Origin: Selaginella moellendorffii
Lineage: Eukaryota > Streptophyta > Lycopodiopsida > Selaginellales > Selaginellaceae
DNA length: 64,000 nucleotides
Assembly: GCF_000143415.4 (NCBI RefSeq)
Contig: NW_003314402.1
Location: 135,804 to 199,803 of the forward strand
Direction of reading: 5' to 3'
Positions 1-8,639 of the stretch are shown one piece after another (positions within the stretch are counted from its first letter, which is position 1; every line of letters starts with the position of its first letter). The position numbers and the translations under genes are program-made. The notes below the pieces were generated by a model. That model saw nothing but the letters and a program-made list of their open reading frames with translations. It was not told where the DNA came from and did no database searches.

Positions 1-716
1 GGACAAACTCAGCATCCGGAAGAGTATCGTGGGAGATACGTAAATGGAGAGGCCGAATTTGAGCCCGGAGGCGATGACTTTAGAGGTGCGGGAAGGCGTC
101 GAGGTCCCGGTCGTGCAGACGCCAGACGCGGTGGTCGGGGTGCTGTTGGCCAGTGGATTGCGGTAAATGAGAGGCATAAAGATGCTGAGCCAAGACATCA
201 CCTCCTGCGATATCTCTGATGGAAGGGACGAGTCGCTTAAATCTTCAAACGGGACTTAGTCGAATGCTAGGAGAAAACATCAACAGGAATGGAGGATCCG
301 GACTACAAGGTTGCAAAGGCACGGTCTTTGGCATCTCAACTTGAACGTCCAGGCTTGCCATCGGGAAGTACGCAAAACTCTTCCGTTGGCGCGGCTTTTG
401 AGGAGTCCAAACAGAGGCTCCATAATCTAGATGCTTTGGAAGGAGAAGGCGTGACGACCTCTCTAGATCTCGAGGAGCTACAAATTGACGGTCACCGTCG
501 TGAGGGTAAAGCTCCACAGTTTTACAAGGTTTGTGCTTGCTTTTTTTCTTTCTCTATTTTCATGTGTTTGTATCTCTGGTTACAGCCGAAGGAGAACCGT
601 TTCAGGACCTCTGAAGAACTAAAGGTATGCATATGCATATTCTTAATATTGTTATGTTTTCCATGTTTTACCATTTACTCTATACACCAGATTTTAAAAT
701 ACTCAAAACCACGAGA
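1..716 (+). pseudogene. URT1-like terminal uridylyltransferase relic, 3' part of the N-terminal region (cut by window start)
   Basis: This is the first of seven related plus-strand relics. It enters the window inside the exon encoding a Gly/Arg-rich, acidic N-terminal region (tokens such as DYRGRYVNG and RRGGRGAVGQW are seen in better copies). A second exon part reads about 289-528 and ends at TTTACAAG|GTTTGT. A 57-nt intron (529-585) leads to a short exon 586-624 (PKENRFR, then TSEELK) with a GTATGC donor. In the copy near 10724 the same PKENRFR exon runs into a nucleotidyltransferase domain; here it does not, and the sequence stops against the 3' end of the convergent NLR gene. A stop in the first part (TAA at about 40-42 in the frame tested) and the missing catalytic domain make it a pseudogene. 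The URT1 identity rests on the longer copy. Confidence 0.6.
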
Positions 717-887
717 GTAAAGTAATATCCTGAGAATACGATTTGTAAGAAAAACAGAAACTGTGTCTTCTCCAAACGCTGCTGACGGCTTGGAAATCTC
801 TGTTTTTGTTTTTTGAGTGATGCAAAATGGTGTAGCATTTGCGCAGATCTTCAAAAACCCAATCGATGTCCACTGAAGGAGCAAGGT

Positions 888-3800
888 TTAATCCCTGAAT
901 TTTATCTGGAGATCCGGCCGCTCCTCAAGCCATGGTGGAACTTTCGTACCTTTTTGGCAGCGTAGGTCTTTGAGCCTGGGAAATAAGCCAAGGCCGTGAT
1001 TGTCTGAACTCAATTGGGACCACACTACATCATCATGATCAGAGAGCACAAGTTCCTCCAATCCGGGAAGGGATGCAATGGATGATGGAATATTTTCGAT
1101 CCTATTCAAGGTTACATCTCTTAGAGCAGTCATCTGGTCTGTTGGCTCAAAGAAATCATTGGGGAGCTGCCTCATACAGCCCTTCCGCAAAGATAATGCG
1201 AACCGTTTCACCTTCAGCTGTGATCTCTCGGTTGGCATCAAGAGTCTCCTCATGTAACCTTCTACTCTCAGTTCATCAAGGTCTTTGGGGAGTTGTGTCA
1301 CAAAGAGAGGCAAATGCTCCCATGTATTATCAGGAGCCAGATAGAATCTTAACCACTTCAGGTTTGGAAGACTTGCTGTGAACTCGGACTGTGCAATGTG
1401 TAGATTTTGAAGGCCCAGAACTTCAAGGCATGGGAACGATCCATCCAGACTGAAGAACTGGATACCACTGCAGTCTAGGTGAAGTACTTGTAGCCGTTGA
1501 AAGCCCTTTAGCCAAGACAGGTCTTTCATTGTCTCATTGTTTGTGATCCTTAAATATTGTAGCTGTAGCCATTCGAGGCTTTCGGCATTGTTTTCACCGT
1601 CTTGTACCCCGTCAATCGAAAAGAGCTGAAGCTGTTTGGAATTCTTAAACATTCGCTTCCAGTCAAGTTTGATAGTCGATTGCACGCTAATGTGACATCG
1701 TCTTAGATTGACAAGTTGCCACGGGCCGGTGAAATCGCCAAAGTCCATGCTCTTTGCACGCAACTCCAGTGTCTCAATGTCCACTAGTGCACCAAGGTTG
1801 TGAGGTATTTTTATTGTTGCACCTTTGAAGTCTAGCTTTAAATCTCTTAGCTTGTGTAGGCTTGAAATTCCACTCAAATCCATAGCCACAGCTAACTCCT
1901 TACAAGATTCAAGCTCCAGACGTTTGAGGCATGGGAACGATCCATCCAGACTGAAGAACTGGATACCACTGCAGTCTAGGTGAAGGTCTCGTAGCCGTTG
2001 AAAGCCCTTTAGCCAAGACAGGTCTTTCATTGTCTCATTGTTTATGATCGTTAAAAGTTGTAGCTGTGGCCATTCAAGGCTTTCGGCATTGTTTTCACCG
2101 TCTTGTACCCCGTCAATGGTAAAGTCCTGAAGCTGTTTGGAATTCTTAAACATTCGCTTGCAGTCAAGTTTGATAGTCGATCCCACCCTAATCTGACATC
2201 GTCTTAGATTGACAAGTTGCCACGGGCCGGTGAAATCGCCAAAGTCCATGCTCTTTGCCCACAACTCCAGTGTCTCAATGTCCTCTAGTGCACCAAGGCC
2301 GTGAGGTATTTTTATTGTTGCACCTTTGAAGTCTAGCTTTAAATCTCTTAGCTTGTGTAGGCTTGAAATTCCACTCAAATCCACAGCTAACTCCTCAAAG
2401 GAATAAAGCTCCAGCTCTTCCAAGTTGAATAATTGGGGCACTAATCCAAAGTTGAGATTTCTGGTAGCCTTGCATTTCAAAACCTTCAGTGATGTCAAGC
2501 TGAAGAGCGCATCTGGTAATATTGTCACACTTGATGGTACAAGGCACATCTCTCGAAGGTCAAGCACTTGAAGGTTTCTCAGCTTGGATATGCTCTCTGG
2601 AATAAAAGGGACCAAATTATCGCATCCCTTGAAGCTCAATACCTTGACATTTTGGATGTGATCTATAATAAGACTGACATCCACACCAGAAATTTCATGA
2701 CATCCATCGAGAAGCAAGACATCTCGCACATGAATGTCAGACAAAAGGCTGCTTGTAACCTTCTTTCCAATGAATGAAACTTTAGAAAATGTTGGAGAAA
2801 TCCCAGGTGGACAATCATAGCCAAACAGGCATCCCTTCTCGTGCTCTTCCTGGGGTGGGTACTTCCCTTTCAAGATTCTTATGCACAGCTTGCGTACCAT
2901 ATCGTGCACAGTTACAGACTTTTCCCGAAGTCTTTTCCCACTTAAATATGTCTTCACTAGGCATCTTCGTTTCAGTTCACTAACAATCTGCAGAGGCGAG
3001 AGTTCTGACCCAACCGCTATCCAACATTTTCTCAGATCATCAAAGTCGATTTGCTCATCTTCTGGAAACGCAGCCACATAGAGAAAGCACTCTTGCAGCT
3101 TTTCATCCTTATTAAAGCGTCCCAGCTCGTCATAGCTAAACTTCAAGCGCTGGAACATCCGCTTCTCAATGTCCCCGTCATTCAACAAATGCATCTTCTG
3201 ATAGCGTTCTTTCCACACCTGTGGCCCCTCATTCCTGTAGACAGCCATGGCACTGCCAATCACTTCAAGAGCTAAAGGGAGCCCCTCACATTTGCTAGCT
3301 ATTCTCTCGGCAACTTTCACAATGTCCGGATCACTAGGTAGTGAATCATAAAAGGCAAACTTCCAAAACATCTTTTTGCTCTCGTCCTCTGATAGCTTAT
3401 GCACAGGAAATACCTTTGCACCCAGCTTGCTCAAAATGTCTTCCTTTCTGGTTGTTACCAGCACCCGGCTGTAAGAGGACAGCCCTGCTATAAAATCCAG
3501 TCCCTTGGCCAAGCTCATCTCCCACACATCATCCAGTATCAGCAAGACACGAATTCCACGAGCAACATTTTGTGCCAAGTGCTGCACATGCTCAAGGGTG
3601 CCTGCATTTTGGGCCCTCTCTTTCATGCCGCCCCAGTCAAGAGCGTTGAGGAGCTGGGCCCTGAGATCATCCTCCGATGCATCTTTCTTGACAGTGATCC
3701 ATACAATGTTGTCATGGAAATGCTGCCGGACCCTCTGGTCATTGTGCACGAAGCTTGCAAGGGTGGTCTTGCCACACCCTCCCATTCCCAGGAGTCCAAA

Positions 3801-4741
3801 CCATTTCCCCGGGGCTTGTGGATCCAGGAGGGCATTCACCACCTCATCCAGCTGCTCCCCATGGCGGCCAAACATGTCGTTGGCCTCGGGAACACCATGC
3901 CGTACATAGTTTACGAGACCTCTGTCTTGTGGACAACTCCGTACGGAAAAGCTGGTGCTCGGCTGTATCCCTCTCAACTCTCGCTCGTACCTTTCAATGT
4001 GCGGGAGGAGATCGTTCTCGCAAGTGCGTACCAGCTCCGAAATCGCGCCAGATCGCTTCTCCCTGCGCGACAGATCCATCTTTTAGCTCCATTGCTTCAA
4101 ACATGAATTCGAATAAGCCTTACTGTGATCCAAGCAGCGCTTGCGCCTTCTTAGTCCATTCAGTCAGTTCAGTCAGCCACGCCTCAGCCTCACCAGAGTA
4201 GCGGAAATCTGGATTCCTGTGCTTGGGAGCATTAAACTTGTCAAGCGTGGCCTGGATTCTGGATGCCCTCTTCTTTAGCTCCTCAATGTGGACATTCAGC
4301 TCATGCTCGTGACCTTGGATCTGCGACAGGAGATCGCCGTAGGCACTTAAGGACTTCGCGATCTCGTTACTCCGCTTGTACCTATAGGAAGTGGAGAAGT
4401 TCAACCAGCTGCCTGCCATTTCTACACACACACACACAAAAGATAAAATGCTACTGTACCGACCGCTTTATGGGGCTCCAGATCCTGTTGTGGCGTGATC
4501 CCAAGAGTGCTTGTGCCGTGGTGTTCCATTTCCTGACACGCTCCAAGCATTCCTCGGCCGCTTGAGAGAACGTGAAGCCAGGATTCTGCTGCTTGTGATC
4601 ACTGAAAGCGTTGATCTTGTGCCGGATGTGGGGCGCCTTGTTCTCCAGCGTTTCAATGTTGGCATTGCAGTCCCATATCTTCTTAGCAGGGCGCAGAGCC
4701 AAGCCACACAAGGCGCTTGCCAAGGAGCCCACAACCTCCAT
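888..4741 (-). CDS. CC-NB-ARC-LRR (NLR) disease-resistance protein, three exons, copy 1, with duplicated LRR block
   Basis: An intracellular immune receptor of the CNL class. Proposed exons on the minus strand: 4741-4455, 4381-4124 and 4062-888, giving about 1239 aa. Exon 1 starts MEVVGSLASALCGLAL; exons 1 and 2 each encode a coiled-coil module ending AQALLGS. Donor CA|GTAG with a pyrimidine-rich acceptor TATAG|G gives a 73-nt intron. Donor CA|GTAAGG with acceptor CGCAG|G gives 61 nt. Both are phase 2 and restore one frame. In the spliced protein: P-loop GMGGCGKTT about 274-282, kinase-2 LLILDDVW 355-362, RNBS-B SRVLVTTRK 380-388, GLPLA 442-446, RNBS-D CFLYVAAFPED near 507-517, and a VHD variant of MHD at 567-569. 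LRRs follow to the end. The LRR part holds a 167-residue tandem duplication. An alternative in-frame acceptor (GGCAG|C) would add about nine residues between the modules. A start at MDLSRRE (4079) would drop the coiled coil. No frameshift seen. Confidence 0.85.
1427..2428 (-). repeat. Tandem duplication of an LRR block inside NLR copy 1 (period 501 bp)
   Basis: The string GGCATGGGAACGATCCATCC recurs at 1427 and 1928, a period of 501 bp or 167 codons. The flanking LRR sequence repeats with few differences: DLSGISSLHKLRDLKL, KSMDFGDFTGPWQLVNL and ETMKDLSWLKGFQRL each appear twice. One copy has two extra codons (AVAMDLS against AVDLS), so part of the array has a 495-bp period. The duplication is in frame and lengthens the solenoid. 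The same duplication is in the NLR at 59233-63077 and absent from the other four. Outer edges are approximate. Confidence 0.85.
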
Positions 4742-4792
4742 GCCTGTAGACCTACAAGTCAAGGTCGTTTCCCTCTTGCAATGCCAGCTGTG

Positions 4793-4816
4793 GCTCTCTA
4801 TCTCTCTCTCTCTCTC
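4793..4816. repeat. (CT)n microsatellite upstream of NLR copy 1
   Basis: A run of about 11-12 CT units, read as (GA)n on the NLR sense strand. It lies about 50-75 bp upstream of the proposed NLR start, so in its 5' UTR or proximal promoter. Most other NLR copies have an equivalent run. Confidence 0.85.
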
Positions 4817-4841
4817 ATACACAAAATAGCTGGGAGGCCTT

Positions 4842-5596
4842 GACAGATTTTCGATGGCCTGCACAAACCAAACCAGTTCTCGTGGAACATCTTGCTGCGA
4901 ACGTATGTTGCAAATCGTAGGATGCCCCCGATTCCATGGGAACAGGTTTATGGATGAGGAAAAGAAGCTGTTTGATTCGATCGCTTCTCGTGAAATATTA
5001 TGATCAAGGGGCTCGACTTCGCAAAGAGGAAAGATGCTATCTCTTCTGGCAGCACCTGCTCGAATAAGGCATTTGGAAGAAGCAAAAACTCTCCTTTTAA
5101 TGCGATGCCTCGGAGGAAAAACGTGCTTGCAAGAAACACAATGATTGTCAACCATACGCTCTCAAAGAGCCTATTTGACCAGAGCCATACAGGAATCTTG
5201 TGTCTTGGGCAGGCATGCTACAACGCATCTTTAAATGAAGGTGGAAGTTGCAACTTCGATGATGCCGAACTAAAACTCTCTCTCATAACTCTGGCTCTCT
5301 CTCTCTCTCTCTCTCTCAATAATAACGTTTTGAGCAGCTGTTCTTCCATCCAGGCATTTGCTGTATTCGTTCATCTTTGCATAAACCCCAGCGACCTTCA
5401 CAACATAAGAGCTAGAGTGATTCACGGTGAGCACTGCAACGATTGCTACCTCGCCAATCTCATCGTCCAAAAGTATGGGGGGCTGTGGGGTACTCGACAG
5501 ATGTTCACTGGAACATCTTTCTGGGAAAAATCGGTTGAGCGGAGATCCAAGAGCGATGTGGTCGCATGGAACTTGATCCTCGCAGCGTATGCCTAA
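4842..5596 (+). pseudogene. Pentatricopeptide-repeat (PPR, PLS-type) protein relic
   Basis: PPR proteins bind organellar RNA. Pieces of the repeat consensus are readable across shifting frames. Near 4850-4920: IFDGLHKPNQFSWNILL, then RTYVAN. Near 4960-4995: KKLFDSIASREIL, followed by a stop. Near 5090-5150: FNAMPRRKNVLARNTMIV. Near 5400-5480: ARVIHGEHCNDCYLANLIVQ. At 5560-5596: SDVVAWNLILAAYA followed by a stop. The order and spacing fit several successive P/L/S motifs. A (CT)n run at 5295-5318 interrupts it. Frame changes and stops make it a relic. Shorter pieces of the same family sit upstream of the RAD5 relics near 44150, 55100 and 63190 and inside 11862-11950. Confidence 0.6.
5295..5318. 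repeat. (CT)n microsatellite
   Basis: About 12 CT units inside the PPR relic, preceded by a shorter CT stretch near 5277-5284. Confidence 0.85.
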
Positions 5597-5837
5597 AACG
5601 CTCAGTCTAAAGAGATGTTTCTTTAGAAAAACAATGATCATTCTTTGTTTTACGAGCACGCAAAGTACTTGTGTCTGAGAGTATGAGCATCGTCTTGTCT
5701 CTTGTACGGCGTTGATGCAGGCGTTTTGAAATATATGGCTCCTCTGCCGATCTTTGATGGGATCATGGCGATCTTGTCACCGACGTCTTGAAAGATCTTA
5801 GATACTATCCACGATCGCCCAGTCGCCTCCTCGAACG
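5597..5837. other. Non-coding junction between the PPR relic and the RAD5 relic
   Basis: No intact gene. The stretch 5690-5830 matches the sequence just upstream of the other complete RAD5 relics (near 44310-44440, 55370-55490 and 63310-63438), including CACCGACGTCTTGAAAGATC. A short PPR-like reading with ALMQAF lies near 5710. It may contain the former RAD5 promoter, but I see no defensible promoter motif. Confidence 0.4.
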
Positions 5838-8528
5838 CGATCATGGCGATGGGTGCTGCATATCATTCTATTCCCACCCGGACGTGATCTGCAATTATCG
5901 TCTTTACTTCTCCATTCTAGGGTTCTTTCTTGGAGGGGATTTAGGTTTTTAATTGCCCGCGTGATCGATGCGGCTTGCCGGCGGAGAAGGCTCAGAAATC
6001 CCCATTACCTTGTGCAGCTCCAGAACGCCGATCAAGGCCGCCCCCAGCGCCGTCTCCTTGACAACGAAAGCTTTCGGGCCGTGCGGGATGTCCTTGGCAG
6101 CGATGTCTGCGACATGGATCTCGTCCACGCGCTACACTTGGCGAGGAACGATTTGCAAGTGGCCGTGCTCGACACTCCGGGTTTTAGAAATAGGAAGAGG
6201 CTCCAGGCGAGGAACGATTTGCAAGTGGCCGCCCACATTGTGCTCGACACTCCTGCAAAAAACTCCTGCAAAAGCTGAGGCTTCTAGGACAGCAAAAATT
6301 TCCGAGGTGAGCAATGATAGTGGAGCAGAGGATTTATATGATTCGGGAGTAGAAAGTGGAGCAATCGATGGTGGGGAAGAAGAGGTAAACAAGATTATGA
6401 CTGGAGGAGGAAACGATGCCGAGGTGGAAAGAACAACAGTGGTGGAGAGCTCCATTGAGACTGTCAGGAAACATGGCGAGGCTGTTTCTAGCGCCTTAGC
6501 TGGACTTTCAATCAGAGGTAGTGCCTTGACCCACGGTAATCCCGTTAAGATGGAAGCTGGCTGTGATTCCGTGAAAGCTGAAGCTTCGGTTTCGATCGCA
6601 GCTGGATGTGATCCTACGAAAGTAGATGGCTTGGTGAAGATGGAAGCTGGTTGTTTTAGATGCAGAGAGGTGGTGGCTTCTCCAAGAGACTGAAGTTGCC
6701 GGGTACTCGACGTCCAGGGGATGCCGGATTCGAGTTGGCGAGTTCGTGTCCTTCAATTTTCCCAAGCCTGAAGCCGAAAGTAAGAAGAAGTTCTTTGAGC
6801 ACAAGAAGGTTCGGCCGAAAGCAAGCTCCGACATTGTAAGGTTCTTGACAAAAGCTTCAGGAGAGGTACGTTTCACTTGACTTGTTTCTTCGTTTTAATT
6901 CTAACCATTTGCTCACAGAGAGGACGGCTTCCAGCCGACTGGTGATACCTTTGGGAAGTGCAAAATGGCACCAGAGGCTCTTTCTCTTATGAGCAGCATA
7001 GTTCTCCATTTGAGGTAGAGTTTTCTGTGTTTACCAGAGACGTTACGTATATGATGTGCTTGCAGAGTTTAAAGCCTTACGAGGAGGGGGATGAGCGCGG
7101 ATTGAAGCTTCTGCAAGCTATCTTGAAGCCGTTAATGCTTCGAAGAAAAAAAGATTCAACTGATAAAGAAGAAAGGTAAGCATTTTTTTCTTTGCACCGT
7201 GCCTTGTCTTGTATTCACTCACAAGTTGGATTCACAGACCAATTCCTGTTCTCCAACCGGCTCAATGTGAAGTTATTGAATGCAAACTATCTGAGCCTGA
7301 ATGCCCTTTACCACAGATCTAAGGCATGAAGAACTTCTCTTTCTTTTATTTTCTCGTTTTTTCTGAACACGTTTTTGCTTTTGTGATCAGGTAAAATTCG
7401 ATCAGTTCGTTGAACAAGGTAAAGTTCTCCATAACTATGCCTCGATCCTCGAACTGCTACTTCGATTACGGCAAGCTTGTGATCATCCTTTTCTTGTTCT
7501 GAGGTAGAAAATGCATCCTCTTATGTCTGAAGTTCCTGACGTTTTCTTCGTCACGCAGCCGTGGCGATACTGAAGACTTTGCGGACCTGGGAAAGCTGGC
7601 TAGACGTTTCTTGGACAAGAATTCCTCCCAGGTGCCTTCGACGGCTATGTCAAAGAGGTGGTGGATGATATTCGTAAAGGAGAAAGTGCTGAGTGCCCAA
7701 TTTGTTTGGAGATGCACGCAGTTCTTACACCATGCGCTCATTGAATGTGAGCGCCGGAGGTCCCTGTCCAATATCCGAGGTAACATATTGTTTTTTTTCT
7801 CGAGCTCTTTTCCATATCCATAGCTATCATGCAGGCGTTCCTGTACGAAATAGGAACTCATAACTGTACCAACAAGTAATCGGTTTCGAATAAATGTCGA
7901 GGAGCAGTGGAAGGAGTCGTCCAAAGTCGAGGCTCTGCTGCACCACCTCCAGACGTTAAGTGAGGCCGGGTCGAAAAGCGTTGTTTTTAGTCAGTGGACA
8001 GCGTTTCTCGACTTGTTAGAGATACCATTGAAAAGGTACGAGCGTCTTTCCTTTTGGTGCTTTCTCTTTGTTTGTGTTTCTAACAATGCACTGCCAGGAA
8101 GAACTTCTGTTTCGTCCGCTTGGACGGAACACTATCGCAGCGTCAGCGAGAACAAGTGCTCAAAAACTTCAGCAATATTCCAGCCGTGGCCGTAAGCTTT
8201 TCGTGTTGCTTACCTCCAAGAAACCACTCTATTTTGTGGACAGGTCATGCTCATGCTTTTCTCATGGTATGCGCTATAGTTATCTTTTTTAGCCATCTTC
8301 CGAGTCGAGCATCGGTCAGACGAAGAACGTATCGATCAAGCGATTCATCGTCAAAGTAAGCGCCAGTTGAAACTCTCTTTGACGTTTCTCATGTCTCTAG
8401 AGCAGGACTCGGTGGAGGAGAGAATGCAACAGGTCCAAGCGAGGAAGCAGCGATTGATCGCGGGGGCTCTCACAGACGAAGAGGTGCGAAGCGCTCGAAT
8501 CGAGGAGCTCAAAATGCTATTTAGATGA
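5838..8528 (+). pseudogene. RAD5-like (SWI/SNF2 helicase-E3 ligase) pseudogene, copy A
   Basis: RAD5/HLTF proteins act in post-replication DNA repair through HIRAN, SNF2 ATPase and RING domains. This copy keeps, in order: a CUE/UBA-like N-terminal segment (6072-6200, RAVRDVLGSDVCDMD), an acidic linker with VKME/VKAE motifs, and a HIRAN-like segment (WWLLQETEVAGYSTSRG, 6664-6860). Then come the end of the ATPase lobe ([31 protein letters not shown]), a broken RING (CPICLEM near 7700), helicase-C pieces (SQWTAFLDLLEIPLKR, FVRLDGTLSQRQ), and the C-terminus ending EELKMLFR. The Walker A/DEAH core and helicase motif V are missing. A 24-bp duplication at 6141/6208, a 170-nt deletion relative to the copy at 16691 and the RING deletion break the frame. 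It is the only copy with the CUE-like segment. Exon junctions fit short GT-AG introns of about 50-60 nt. Confidence 0.85.
5999..6058. other. About 60-bp segment inverted relative to other RAD5 relics
   Basis: The sequence from CCCCATTACC to GCGCCGTCTCC is the reverse complement of the corresponding leader segment at 44636-44697, 55702-55763 and 63642-63704. Flanking leader sequence on the left is collinear in all four. Either orientation could be ancestral. Confidence 0.75.
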
Positions 8529-8639
8529 GAAGAACTGGAACATAGTTAAAGAGGGGAATATTAAAGAGGGGAATATGCTTCTAGCATCGGCGCGTAGATA
8601 GTTCATAGGCTATGGATATAGGAGCTTTGGCTAGGTTAC

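Noticed and set aside
3399-4106. A 235-residue plus-strand open frame opposite the P-loop region of NLR copy 1, repeated at 21669, 34322, 51411 and 61725
   Set aside because: It is antisense to highly conserved NB-ARC coding sequence, and its conservation is explained by that. No domain or independent start context is seen.
4468-4734. Arg-rich minus-strand frames overlapping NLR exon 1 (also at 15151, 22743, 35395, 52485)
   Set aside because: Off-frame reading of the coiled-coil exon; no independent support.
4793-4816. CT repeats as CRISPR-like or regulatory arrays
   Set aside because: Simple dinucleotide microsatellites in a plant-type genome; no spacer structure.
4451-5155. A 234-residue minus-strand frame starting at 5155, as a longer NLR N-terminus
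   Set aside because: The part upstream of MEVVGS runs antisense through the PPR relic and CT repeat and is not shared with the other NLR copies. The conserved start is 4741.
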